NCBI GenBank assembly: GCA_002480565.1
Contig: DLCK01000008.1
Location: 11,383-75,382, forward strand
Length of the DNA: 64,000 bases
Reading direction: 5' to 3'
Source of the DNA: Phycisphaerales bacterium UBA7800
GTDB taxonomy: Bacteria > Planctomycetota > Phycisphaerae > Phycisphaerales > Phycisphaeraceae
A model generated the notes under the pieces. That model made no database searches. It saw only the letters and a program-made list of their open reading frames with translations, and was not told where the DNA came from. The position numbers and the translations under genes were made by a program. This document shows, piece after piece, positions 1 through 8,684 of the stretch; the first letter of the stretch is position 1, and each line of letters starts with the position of its first letter.

Positions 1-585
1 TACCCAGCGATGTGCGAGCATTTCAATATAGTTGTTTCCCATCAGGCCACACCATGATCCATCAAAGACCATAGGCCAGGGACCGATGAGTTCTTTGCGG
101 TGTTCGTCGGTCAGTTCGGGAAGGTTGCCTGGGATCTTGAATCGGTTGAGTATGCTACGGATGTTATCGCGAGGGTCGCGGATAATCATCAGGAATTTTC
201 CTAATGGGAAGAACTTGGTCAACTCCGTATAAAAATGGGTGAGGTTGGGTTCTTTGATGATCGGGTTGGAAAATTCGATGCGATTGACTTCCAGAAATTT
301 TCGGAAGCTGGTCGTTCGCGTATAGACGCTGTAATAGTCTTCGGGGTGGTTGTCGTTAAAGTAGTTCAGATCAAGGGTGACCTCGCGGTTGGAGGCTTTG
401 CCCAAAAGGGCAGCGATGATGGTGGTGCCGGACTTCTGGTTACCCAACACGAAGATGGGGTTGTCACAAATCCGCTTGCCACGGCTGGCCATTACGCGTT
501 GGGCATCGATACTTCCCACTTGCAGGCGGTGTTGTACAGCCTTGACTGGGTTTTTCATGAACGTTTGGAGTTTGCGTGTGATCAT
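1..585 (-). CDS. Sulfotransferase, C-terminus cut by window edge
   Basis: This is a partial gene with at least 195 codons that runs off the left edge. The ATG is the complement of 583-585. The PAPS-binding 5'-phosphosulfate loop is visible as QKSGTT (residues about 50-55) after a hydrophobic beta strand (IFVLG). The 3'-phosphate motif is visible as RDPRDNIRS (about 136-144). Both are hallmarks of the P-loop sulfotransferase family, which moves sulfate from PAPS to a sugar, lipid or other hydroxyl or amine. The acceptor cannot be told. It is the last readable gene of a minus-strand run after the phosphopantetheinyl transferase. No signal peptide is seen. The fold assignment is firm; the substrate is unknown. 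Confidence 0.85.
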   Translation of the reverse strand, partial: MITRKLQTFMKNPVKAVQHRLQVGSIDAQRVMASRGKRICDNPIFVLGNQKSGTTIIAALLGKASNREVTLDLNYFNDNHPEDYYSVYTRTTSFRKFLEVNRIEFSNPIIKEPNLTHFYTELTKFFPLGKFLMIIRDPRDNIRSILNRFKIPGNLPELTDEHRKELIGPWPMVFDGSWCGLMGNNYIEMLAHRWV

Positions 586-700
586 GGTTCTAGACCTGTC
601 CTTACTGAGCAGATCGAACCATTGGTAAGTTGTGATAAGTCATCCGGACGAATTGCTAAAGCTATTAATCAACGCAAGCCGTTACAGCCGTTACAAGTGA

Positions 701-1465
701 TCAGTTCGGACCCATTTGCCAGCAGCGGTATTGCGGACTGTCCGTTGCAACACATAAGCATGCCCGGTAATTGTCATTGGCAATGGGCAGGTCACAGAGG
801 GACCATTTGTCAGGAATTTGAGGATGAGGAATTTCCAGCTTCGCAGGTGTGAGCGGATCAGCATTGACTTGAAATTGATCCAACCCCAAAGCGATACCTT
901 TGGCGGTGGCTTTGACGAAGGCCTCTTTGCGCGTCCAAATAGCGTGAAAGGCTGCTAAGTGTTGCTCGGCAGGTAAAGCAATCATGGCATCATATTCACC
1001 GGGTGCAAAAAAGCGTTTTGCCAATTTCAAATATTGATCACGTTCCACAACTCGCTCAATGTCCACGCCCAATGGCGTATCAAGACTGACACCAAGCAGA
1101 ACCATGTCGTGGGAATGACTGACATTAAAATGCACCGGATCATTCAGTAGAAAGGGTTTGCCTTGGGGGCTGTGTTCAAAGCGGACGGCTTGCGGGTCAA
1201 TGCGTAAAACGGAACCGAGCAGCATGCGTAAGACCGCGCGGCCGATGACAAATTCACGTTGACGTTTGGGACTTTTAAAACGTTCGACCCGTTGGCGTTC
1301 AACCTCATCAAGCAGAGACATCGCTTCGGGAATGAGGATTGGCGGTTGTGTAAGGTCAATGGCAAAGAGATCGACCCTATCAACATCAGCTTGCCAGTCA
1401 TCGGGCAACGGTGACCAATGATGCTCGTTGGCTAAGGAGTGATTCATGGGCAGGTCATCCATCAT
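701..1465 (-). CDS. 4'-phosphopantetheinyl transferase, Sfp type
   Basis: The 254-residue protein has the family signatures in order: FNVSHSHD (about 113-120), GVDIE (133-137, Mg-binding Asp and Glu) and WTRKEAFVKA (177-186). It would transfer the 4'-phosphopantetheine arm of CoA to a Ser of carrier-protein domains. No polyketide, non-ribosomal peptide or acyl carrier protein gene is in the window, so its partner is elsewhere. The length is typical of the Sfp group rather than the short AcpS group. It lies 12 nt downstream of the J-like gene and 115 nt upstream of the sulfotransferase. The start may be the second Met. Confidence 0.88.
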   Translation of the reverse strand: MMDDLPMNHSLANEHHWSPLPDDWQADVDRVDLFAIDLTQPPILIPEAMSLLDEVERQRVERFKSPKRQREFVIGRAVLRMLLGSVLRIDPQAVRFEHSPQGKPFLLNDPVHFNVSHSHDMVLLGVSLDTPLGVDIERVVERDQYLKLAKRFFAPGEYDAMIALPAEQHLAAFHAIWTRKEAFVKATAKGIALGLDQFQVNADPLTPAKLEIPHPQIPDKWSLCDLPIANDNYRACLCVATDSPQYRCWQMGPN

Positions 1466-1477
1466 GACCGATGAAAC

Positions 1478-2755
1478 TCAGGGATACCAGACTTGAACAT
1501 TGTCGATTGTCGCTTTGGTGCCGGGCGTTCCTTTGAGTCTCAAAGCGACCGTTGCAGTGGAACTTGGATCCATACTTGGACTGGTTGCGACAAGGATTTC
1601 GTTGACATACCAGAAGATGCTGTAGGGTGTACGTCTTGCGCGGACGGTCATGCCACTGTTGCTGTGTGGAATGGTCGGATATTCAGTTTGCGCAGATGGC
1701 GGGCCGCCTGGACGAGCTTCGGTTGTGATACCTGCCTGGGTATGTTTGAGGGTCAGTCGAAGTCGGTCATTTGCCAGAAGTAAAATGAATGTGGATTTAG
1801 GGCCAAGATCAAGATTGAAGCTGACTTGTTGGATGGCAACATCGGATTGCATGGGTGTGTATTCGACTCGGCTTTCACCGTTGTCTGTTCCACCGACGAT
1901 CATTTCCAGTTTTTGGCCGACGATACTTGCCCCGTTACCAGCCGAAGCGCGAACGCGATAGTTATTGCCGATGATAGGTCGATTAAAATCATCGACGATG
2001 GTGGCTTTGCCCAGGTCCATGTCCTCTGGATTTTTAGCAATGGGTTTACTTGATTTGTTAGCAGGGTTGCGTTCCACTGCATCATCACCCGGTTCAGGAT
2101 TGATAACAGCCGTGGGGAATGGTGACGCGGGTTTGGGGTCCCCATCTGAACCCAGGAACATGACCACGCCGATGACGCCCCCGAGGATCAGCACAAACAG
2201 CACGGACAAAGCGATGATGATCGTGGTAAAAGGGATGGGCGCGGTATTGGTGGTTCGCGATGCATTGAGGTCTGCTTCGACTTGGATTTCCGGACCATCC
2301 ATCGCAGCCAGCGAGGCATCCAGTGGTTTGACACCTGTGGGGGCGGCTGGGCCTTCATCATCCAGTTCCAACTCGTATGCCTGTTCATCCTCAAGCAGAG
2401 GCATAATGTTCGATGGCGGGGGGACGTCCTTGTCAGGTACTTTGAGGCCAAGCTTTTTGCTGAGCAGTTCGTCGTAGCGCTTGTAATGCTTCGGATCACT
2501 TAACGCAACACGTGCGGTGGCCACCTCATTCATCATATGTGTGGCCGCTTCGCGCTTCAGACGCTCGGGAAGCATCGCATACTTGTCGAGTTTCTCTAGG
2601 CGTTGCTTGGCAGAAATCTCCACGGCACCGGGATGGTGACAGAAATGCGGTAACCCCAGCAATGTATAGTGATCCGGCGGCATGTCCGGCTGATGGGTAC
2701 TGGGGTCAATTCCAAGCCACTCTTTGTAATAGTCTTCTGCCATGGATCCTATCAT
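1478..2755 (-). CDS. Membrane-anchored protein with planctomycete J-like domain
   Basis: This 425-residue protein has three parts. Residues about 9-100 form a J-like domain (YYKEWLGI, HYTLLGL, ATARVALSDPKHYKRYDELL) that keeps the flanks of a DnaJ domain but lacks the HPD tripeptide needed for normal Hsp70 stimulation. Residues about 174-201 are one strong transmembrane helix after an acidic linker. The last 190 residues look like a beta-sandwich of the LamG/DUF1080 type (TIVDDFNRPIIGNNYRVRA). In my knowledge this domain is widespread in planctomycetes. It is 268 bp downstream of an Hsp70-like gene on the same strand, so a functional pairing is plausible but inferred. A start at 2743 (second Met) is also possible. 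Confidence 0.7.
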   Translation of the reverse strand: MIGSMAEDYYKEWLGIDPSTHQPDMPPDHYTLLGLPHFCHHPGAVEISAKQRLEKLDKYAMLPERLKREAATHMMNEVATARVALSDPKHYKRYDELLSKKLGLKVPDKDVPPPSNIMPLLEDEQAYELELDDEGPAAPTGVKPLDASLAAMDGPEIQVEADLNASRTTNTAPIPFTTIIIALSVLFVLILGGVIGVVMFLGSDGDPKPASPFPTAVINPEPGDDAVERNPANKSSKPIAKNPEDMDLGKATIVDDFNRPIIGNNYRVRASAGNGASIVGQKLEMIVGGTDNGESRVEYTPMQSDVAIQQVSFNLDLGPKSTFILLLANDRLRLTLKHTQAGITTEARPGGPPSAQTEYPTIPHSNSGMTVRARRTPYSIFWYVNEILVATSPSMDPSSTATVALRLKGTPGTKATIDNVQVWYP

Positions 2756-3023
2756 TGCGCGCTATAGCGGGATTGTCGATTACTACTATTATCGTGTTAC
2801 GATGCTCACAGCTTAACCGAATTGCTCATCAGTGACTAACTCAAATAAGTGATTGACGTGTCGCTGGCTGTTGAGAGCTTGGGCAATGCAGTAAAGGTAT
2901 GAAAATACGCTTTGGCATCATTATGAGGACGTTGCACGGTCATCAATATTTCAACTATGAACACCGAGACATGCATTGATTTTTTTGAATGACAGTAAGC
3001 CCGTCTCATAGAATTCTCAGTCC

Positions 3024-4880
3024 CTAGTCCCGCTTGCCTGAGACCACCATTTTTTCGACGACTTGTTTGGCCTCGGAGATTTCAACCTGATTCATGGCGT
3101 TGGTTCGGTCGATGGCAGTACTCGCAGTCGCACCACTGGTGGCTTCCATGGCTTTGACATCCAGTCGGCCGGAGTTGTCGTAACTAAATGTCACATAAAT
3201 GGTTGAGCCTTTACGCAGCCCCCAGGGCAACTTCTCAATGGTGCATTTGCCAATGGGGATACATTGGCTGGGGTCCTGTGCTTCACCTTCGACGATAATG
3301 ACAGAGACAGACGTCTGATTGGACACCACGGTGCCATATCGACGGGTGACCGACGTGGGCAAAAGGGTGTTGGCGGGCACAATGATGGAGTTGACCTTGG
3401 TCTTGTCCTCATTGGTCATCACCACGCCCAAGCCGTGAGCATTGACGTTATGCGTCTGAATGGCGCGCAAGACGTCGGTGGCATCATTGCTGTCATATTG
3501 CTCAGATGGATTGGATTCAATGATCGCTTCGGCAACGGTCGAACCATCGGCAGCAATCGCGGCAGTGGTCGTCGTGCTGGCACCACTTGGATGGGGAGCG
3601 ATTCCATCGGCAACCGTTTCGGCGTTGGCGTCCACTGGCTCCTGCATCATGGGTAAGGCGCTGCCTTCTTCCTCGGCAATCCGCATCTCGGCCTGGGTAG
3701 CTACTGCCGGTTTGGGTTTGGCGGCCTTGGCTTCGACGGCTTTTTCTTGATAGCGCTTAAGCTGCGTAATGGCAGCATGAATCGCAGCACCATGGGCAAC
3801 CACTTCGTCAGGTGATAACGACGTGTTGGGTTTCTTGCCAGTGACGCGTTCGAGCAGTTTGATCACCTGAGGCATACGCGTCGAACCACCGACGGTAAGC
3901 ACTTCGTCGATTTGATCCCAGGACATGCCTGCAGCTTCCATCACGCGGACGATACGACTTTCCGTGCGATACAGTAAGTCGGCAGTGAGGTCTTCGAACT
4001 GTTGGCGGGTCACATCAATATTCACCGGCTTACCGGCAAAGGTGATGCCCATCCGCGCTTTGTCTCGCGCTGATAAGGCACGCTTGCAGTCTTCGGCAGC
4101 TACGAGCATCTGCTGGAACACATGCTCATCGGTGCGTGGGTCGGCACCATGCTTGGCTTTGAAGGCGACCGCAGCAGCATTGAGCAGCTTCATGTCCCAA
4201 TCCTTACCACCAAGTTGCACGTCACCATCAGTCGCCAGCACGGTCAGGTTATTGCCTTCAATGCGAAGTACCGTCACGTCGAATGTGCCACCACCCAGGT
4301 CATACACCACGGCAACTTTGGCCTTACTCGTTTCATCGGCAAGGCGTAATACGTCGTCCTGACCATCACTTTTTCGTTTAATATCCCGGTAGGCAAACCC
4401 AAGCGAAGCAGCAGTCGGCTCGTTGAGCACATCAAGCACTTCAAGGCCAGCAATTTCACCTGCTGCCTGAGTCGCCTGGCGACGGCCTTCGTCAAAATAT
4501 GCAGGAACCGTAATCACCGCGCCATCAATCGGCCCGAGTTTGGCTTCGGCATCCTGTTTGAGCTTTTTGAGAATCAAAGCACTGATTGCCGGCGGCGGGA
4601 GTTTGCGGCCTTGAATCGGGCGACTGTAAAAACGTTCACCCATCTCACGTTTGACACATTCAACCACAAGCTCCGGATGTTCCACGGCGGCAGCGCGCGC
4701 ATCGGCACCCACGATCACTTGCCCAGTCTGCTCAAAGTAAACCACTGACGGAGTCGTCAATGAACCTTCGGCATTGGGAATCGTCACCGGTGTCCCGTGT
4801 GGATCAACATAGGCCATTGCACTGAAAGTGGTACCTAAGTCAATACCGATATAGCGCTTGGCCCGAGGTGCTTCGCTCAT
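3024..4880 (-). CDS. Hsp70-family (DnaK-like) ATPase, atypical paralog
   Basis: The 618-residue protein carries the Hsp70 nucleotide-binding motifs IDLGTTFS (13-20), DLGGGTFDVT (194-203) and GGSTRMP (331-337). The start at 4880 is preferred over an upstream one at 4943 because AAGGAG lies 8 nt before it. Two departures from canonical DnaK are visible. There is a charged insert at about 167-188 just before the phosphate-2 motif. The ATPase domain is followed by an Ala/Thr-rich linker (about 380-480) and a short beta-type substrate domain with no long helical lid. No CIRCE operator was found upstream, so this is probably not the main heat-shock DnaK. It lies upstream of the J-like gene, suggesting a dedicated chaperone-like pair. 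Confidence 0.85.
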   Translation of the reverse strand: MSEAPRAKRYIGIDLGTTFSAMAYVDPHGTPVTIPNAEGSLTTPSVVYFEQTGQVIVGADARAAAVEHPELVVECVKREMGERFYSRPIQGRKLPPPAISALILKKLKQDAEAKLGPIDGAVITVPAYFDEGRRQATQAAGEIAGLEVLDVLNEPTAASLGFAYRDIKRKSDGQDDVLRLADETSKAKVAVVYDLGGGTFDVTVLRIEGNNLTVLATDGDVQLGGKDWDMKLLNAAAVAFKAKHGADPRTDEHVFQQMLVAAEDCKRALSARDKARMGITFAGKPVNIDVTRQQFEDLTADLLYRTESRIVRVMEAAGMSWDQIDEVLTVGGSTRMPQVIKLLERVTGKKPNTSLSPDEVVAHGAAIHAAITQLKRYQEKAVEAKAAKPKPAVATQAEMRIAEEEGSALPMMQEPVDANAETVADGIAPHPSGASTTTTAAIAADGSTVAEAIIESNPSEQYDSNDATDVLRAIQTHNVNAHGLGVVMTNEDKTKVNSIIVPANTLLPTSVTRRYGTVVSNQTSVSVIIVEGEAQDPSQCIPIGKCTIEKLPWGLRKGSTIYVTFSYDNSGRLDVKAMEATSGATASTAIDRTNAMNQVEISEAKQVVEKMVVSGKRD

Positions 4881-5223
4881 GGCCAAAACTCCTTGAACAA
4901 TTTCCAAATTCTGCCAATGGGCTGCCCTGGTATCCCCCACCACGAAAAAGCGTGGTAAAAAACAGATCCCCTAGACCTGCCGCAACCTGACATTATACAT
5001 GGATTTCATCGACGAGCCATGACCATCAATCAAGATCATTGATATAAACGGTCGACAATCACCTTTTATCTGAGACGGTTATGACGAATAGCACTGTTTG
5101 TTACGCTGGACTTTAGACTATCTCTTGTCAATCCAATCTCCAGTTCGTCCGATAGGATCAGTAATTGCAACCTTTTGAAAACATGGCAGTTTGAGACAAA
5201 CCTGCGATTTAGGAGTCCGAAAC
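4881..5223. other. Divergent intergenic region, hsp70-like / glycosyltransferase
   Basis: This 343-bp spacer separates two divergently read genes and should hold both promoters. A short hairpin (ACCACG and CGTGGT around AAAAAG, 4939-4956) lies in the leader of the Hsp70-like gene. No CIRCE inverted repeat (TTAGCACTC/GAGTGCTAA) and no convincing consensus -35/-10 pair was found. Nothing else is recognised. Confidence 0.5.
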
Positions 5224-6459
5224 ATGCGCCTTGCATTCATTCTCGATGAATTTCCAGCACTGTCTGAAACCTTCATCGTCAATCAGGTGGCGGGATTGAT
5301 TGATCGTGGAGTCACGCCAGATATTTTCGCGCTGCATCGCGGTAATACCCAGCAAAGGCACGCCGATGTGGATCGTTATGACATGCTTGGTAAAGTGACC
5401 TACGCGCCGGTTTTACCACAAGGAAAATTCTCCCGTATCACCAGCGGCATAAGACACTTTCCCCGATTATTCTGGCAAAATCCAACCGCTGCCATCAATG
5501 CTGTCAATCCCATCAAATATGGTGCGTATGCCAAAAGCATGCGACTGCTTCACCATGCAGCACCTTTTTTCACCAACCGACAGTACGATATCATTCATTG
5601 CAATTTCGGGAATCTGGGGCACATGATGGCTCGCCTGCGTACTCTCGGGTTGATGCCTGGCAAACTCGTCGTGCAATTCTATGGCTTTGATGTTTCAGCG
5701 CTGCCTAAAATACAGCCGACAGGTTATTACGACGAACTTTTTGCTCAAGCGTCCTGTCTGATGGTTCTGAGTAACTACATGAAAAGCAGGTTGGTGAAAC
5801 TGGGGTGTCCAGAAGAAAAAATTGTCATCCATCGCACAGGAGCAGATGAACGCAAGTTTACCTTCAAACCCAGAACGCTCCAGCCCGGTGAGCCAATCCG
5901 AATTGTGAGTCTGGCTCGTTTGGCGGAGAAAAAAGGCCTGGAGTACGCCATTCAAGCCATCGCTCAAGTTGTCGATAAGCGACAGGATTTTATTTTTGAC
6001 ATCATCGGTGATGGCCCCTTGCGACAACCGTTGGAAGAGCAGATCAACCGACTAGGTGTCGGTGAGTATGTACACCTGCTTGGTTGGCAGACACAGGAAC
6101 AGATTCAACAGCATCTTGATCAATCCCATATCCTCATGGCTCCCAGTGTCACCGCGCAAAACGGCGACCAGGAAGGAACGCCTACTGCCATAGTCGAAGC
6201 ACAGATGATGGGCCTGCCTGTACTCAGTACTGTTCATAGCGGTATCCCCGATATGGTTGAACATGGAGTCAATGGTTATCTGGTTCCTGAACGCGATGTC
6301 GACGCTCTGGCAGAACATCTCTTGAAACTGATGAATCAACCTGAAGACTGGCCTCAAATGGGACAGCATGGCAGCAACCATGCCCGACGATTGTTTGATG
6401 TGAATTTACTCAATGATCAGTTGATTGAAATCTATCAAAACGTCTTGCAACAAAGTTAA
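5224..6459 (+). CDS. Glycosyltransferase family 4
   Basis: The 411-residue protein begins MRLAFILDEFPALSETFI, typical of GT4 enzymes of the colanic-acid WcaL type. AGGAG lies 8 nt before this ATG, which is why an in-frame TTG at 5191 is rejected. The acceptor-binding half holds QFYGFDVS. The nucleotide-sugar half starts at about IRIVSLARLAEKKG and carries the EX7E-type motif EGTPTAIVE near residue 320, followed by GLPVLSTVHSGIPDMVE. It would add a sugar from an NDP-sugar with retention of configuration at the inner membrane face. A strong terminator follows 200 bp later, separating it from the next glycosyltransferases. The exact sugar is unknown. Confidence 0.9.
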   Translation: MRLAFILDEFPALSETFIVNQVAGLIDRGVTPDIFALHRGNTQQRHADVDRYDMLGKVTYAPVLPQGKFSRITSGIRHFPRLFWQNPTAAINAVNPIKYGAYAKSMRLLHHAAPFFTNRQYDIIHCNFGNLGHMMARLRTLGLMPGKLVVQFYGFDVSALPKIQPTGYYDELFAQASCLMVLSNYMKSRLVKLGCPEEKIVIHRTGADERKFTFKPRTLQPGEPIRIVSLARLAEKKGLEYAIQAIAQVVDKRQDFIFDIIGDGPLRQPLEEQINRLGVGEYVHLLGWQTQEQIQQHLDQSHILMAPSVTAQNGDQEGTPTAIVEAQMMGLPVLSTVHSGIPDMVEHGVNGYLVPERDVDALAEHLLKLMNQPEDWPQMGQHGSNHARRLFDVNLLNDQLIEIYQNVLQQS

Positions 6460-6810
6460 TCAATCGAAAACTTACATAACTTTGAGCCATTGATTCTCAA
6501 CGTATGTCCGTAAGATGGCGGTACCGATTCAGTTGGATTTTCTTGTCAATACGCCGATGATGACATTGCAAGACCAATATGTGAATACAAACGGTACCAG
6601 CAAAATCAGAACGGATTGCCTGGTTCCTAGTCAGTAAGTTACATGTATCTTAAACCACAGGGCGCGTCCAAAAGACGCGCCCTTTTTTTATGGAAAGATA
6701 AATGATCTGGGGCAAATGTCCGATATCCATAATGTGTCGATTGAGTGATTCACGATCAGGTGGGGTTGTCGAGTGTAAAAAGTATCAGCAAGATTGAAGA
6801 TGTAAAGCAC
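6460..6810. other. Intergenic region with terminator and probable promoter
   Basis: A spacer of about 350 bp between two glycosyltransferase units. It holds the intrinsic terminator at 6660-6689 and, after it, the leader of the next transcript. No small ORF with a convincing ribosome binding site and no repeat was recognised in 6460-6655. Confidence 0.6.
6660..6689 (+). terminator. Strong intrinsic terminator
   Basis: A perfect 9-bp stem, GGGCGCGTC (6660-6668) and GACGCGCCC (6674-6682), closes a 5-nt CAAAA loop and is followed directly by seven T (6683-6689). It is a textbook rho-independent terminator. It should end the transcript of the upstream GT4 gene. Confidence 0.95.
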
Positions 6811-7773
6811 ATGAGCGATTTTTCAGTGACGGTCATCATCCCATGTCACAATGCCCAGCAATGGTTGCCTGCCACGTTGGCATCCGTGGCTGCGCAGACG
6901 CTTATACCTCAGCAGGTGATTCTCATTGCGGATCGATGCACCGATGACTCAGTTCAATTGGCACGGGATTATGACCTGCCGATACTGGTGCTTGAATCGG
7001 ACTTTGGCAATGCTGCTAGTGCGCGGAACATGGGCATCGAGCATGCCGAGCATCCGTGGATTGCTTTGCTTGATGCAGATGACCAGTGGTATCCACAGCA
7101 TCTTGAAAATGCAGCGAAAATGCTGGTTCAAACGGATCAGGTGGCTTATTGCGGGCGATATGATCTGATGGACAATGTCGATGGACGCCATCCTATGGTT
7201 GGCTTTGATGTGCCGGAATTTTCCAAAAGCAAAACTCACTTAACACATACTGATTATCTCGACTTGATGCTCAAGCATATTCCCTTTGGACACCAGACCG
7301 TGATCTACCAACGTGAACGATTGTCCAAAGTGGGCGGGTTTAATCCGTCATTTGTCCGCCGTCATGATATCGACCTGTGGCTGCGCATGATTTACAATCA
7401 CACGTGGGCATTTCAATCGCAGACATCTGCGTCCTATCGCGATCAGACACCCGGTGCGATTTCTCGTAACCGTGTTGAGGTGGCTTATTATGAAATGTTG
7501 GCGATGGTCAATAATCAAAAACAATATCAAAGCCCTCAACTTGAACACTTGATTAAAGGCTATGCACGTCAGGCCATGAGTGCTGCTTTGCTGTTGGCTG
7601 ACAAGACGTGGGCTGCCAAACTCCGTGCGTTGGCTTGGCCGTATCTGGATATCAAATACAAGAGTATTTATGCAACGCTTGGGATATGTCCGCCATTGTT
7701 ACGCAGCTTGGTAAGACTCAAACGCAAAGTCACAACCCGTCATATCGACGTTGTTATGAAGGAGGTGCCCTGA
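6811..7773 (+). CDS. Glycosyltransferase family 2
   Basis: A 320-residue GT-A enzyme. It starts with SVTVIIPCHNAQQWLPATLASVAAQT and has the DXD-like metal site LLDADDQW near residue 90. Later it has GGFNPSFVRRHDIDLWLRM, the usual acceptor-side ED-like region. An upstream GTG at 6745 would add 22 residues with no homology feel, so the ATG at 6811 is chosen, although its ribosome site is weak. It would transfer a sugar with inversion. Its stop overlaps the ATG of the next GT2 gene, so the two are translationally coupled. Confidence 0.87.
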   Translation: MSDFSVTVIIPCHNAQQWLPATLASVAAQTLIPQQVILIADRCTDDSVQLARDYDLPILVLESDFGNAASARNMGIEHAEHPWIALLDADDQWYPQHLENAAKMLVQTDQVAYCGRYDLMDNVDGRHPMVGFDVPEFSKSKTHLTHTDYLDLMLKHIPFGHQTVIYQRERLSKVGGFNPSFVRRHDIDLWLRMIYNHTWAFQSQTSASYRDQTPGAISRNRVEVAYYEMLAMVNNQKQYQSPQLEHLIKGYARQAMSAALLLADKTWAAKLRALAWPYLDIKYKSIYATLGICPPLLRSLVRLKRKVTTRHIDVVMKEVP

Positions 7774-8684
7774 TGGAGCAAGCGACGCCTTATTTCAGTG
7801 TGATCATGCCTGCGTTCAATCGCCAGCAACTCATCGAAGTGTCTGTGGGGTCAGTCCTCAATCAGACGTTTGGCGACTTTGAATTAATCGTCATTGATGA
7901 TGGTAGTACTGACAATACCGTGCAAATTTTAGAGCAGATCAATGATCCGCGATTGATCGTACTCAAGCAGACCAACGCCGGACCAGGTGCTGCACGTAAT
8001 CGCGGGATTGGTGTTGCCAAGGGCGAGTATGTTGCCTTTCTGGATAGTGATGACTTGTACCTGCCATGGACACTTCAAATCTATCATGATGCGATTTTAG
8101 CCAATGAGAATCCAAGTCTGATGATCAGTCATGCCAGTGATTTTCACGACACTACTGAATTGGAACAGATTAAAAACGAGCCAGTCAAGATTCATCGCTA
8201 TGACGATTATTTTCAGGCAGCAGATCAGAATTTCTGGATTGGTGCCAGCGTTGTTGGCGTTAATCGTGAGGTGCTTTTAAAGTCCGGCGGATTCAATAAT
8301 GCCAAGGTCAATCAGGAAGACTGCGACCTGTGGTTACGCCTTGGTAATGCGCCGGGTTTTATTGCGATTCATCAACCCATCTGCTCTGGCAGACGCTGGC
8401 ATGATCAAAACGTCTCACATGAGATGGATAAGAATATCAAGGGTGTTCAATACCTGCTTAATCAAGCAAAGCTCGGGGCATATCCCAAAACCAATCACAA
8501 GGCACTGCTGACGATTCTCACACGACATATCCGACCTGCATCACTGGACTGTATCAAGCATGGTTATCGCAGTGTTGCATGGGATTTGTATAAAGAGACT
8601 TTTTTCTGGAACCTCAAGCTTGGGCGTTTACGATATCTGCTTGGGTTCTGGCTTCGATTCATCACCGGACGGAGGGGACGCTGA
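7773..8684 (+). CDS. Glycosyltransferase family 2
   Basis: A 303-residue GT-A enzyme with YFSVIMPAFNRQQLIEVSVGSVLNQTF at the N-terminus, the nucleotide-binding strand ELIVIDDGSTDNT and the DXD-type FLDSDDLYLP. The start is fixed by AAGGAGGTG at 7759-7767 and by the ATGA overlap with the previous stop. A much longer in-frame reading from 7608 is only read-through of the upstream gene. The acceptor region is GGFNNAKVNQEDCDLWLRLG. It is part of a coupled three-gene set building one glycan, probably of the cell surface. Donor and acceptor are unknown. Confidence 0.9.
   Translation: MEQATPYFSVIMPAFNRQQLIEVSVGSVLNQTFGDFELIVIDDGSTDNTVQILEQINDPRLIVLKQTNAGPGAARNRGIGVAKGEYVAFLDSDDLYLPWTLQIYHDAILANENPSLMISHASDFHDTTELEQIKNEPVKIHRYDDYFQAADQNFWIGASVVGVNREVLLKSGGFNNAKVNQEDCDLWLRLGNAPGFIAIHQPICSGRRWHDQNVSHEMDKNIKGVQYLLNQAKLGAYPKTNHKALLTILTRHIRPASLDCIKHGYRSVAWDLYKETFFWNLKLGRLRYLLGFWLRFITGRRGR

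Noticed and set aside
235..852. 205-codon plus-strand ORF at the left edge
   Set aside because: It is antisense to the sulfotransferase and phosphopantetheinyl transferase genes, whose motifs are clear on the minus strand, and it has no recognisable domain.
4881..5223. CIRCE heat-shock operator before the Hsp70-like gene
   Set aside because: No TTAGCACTC/GAGTGCTAA repeat is present; only a short ACCACG/CGTGGT hairpin.
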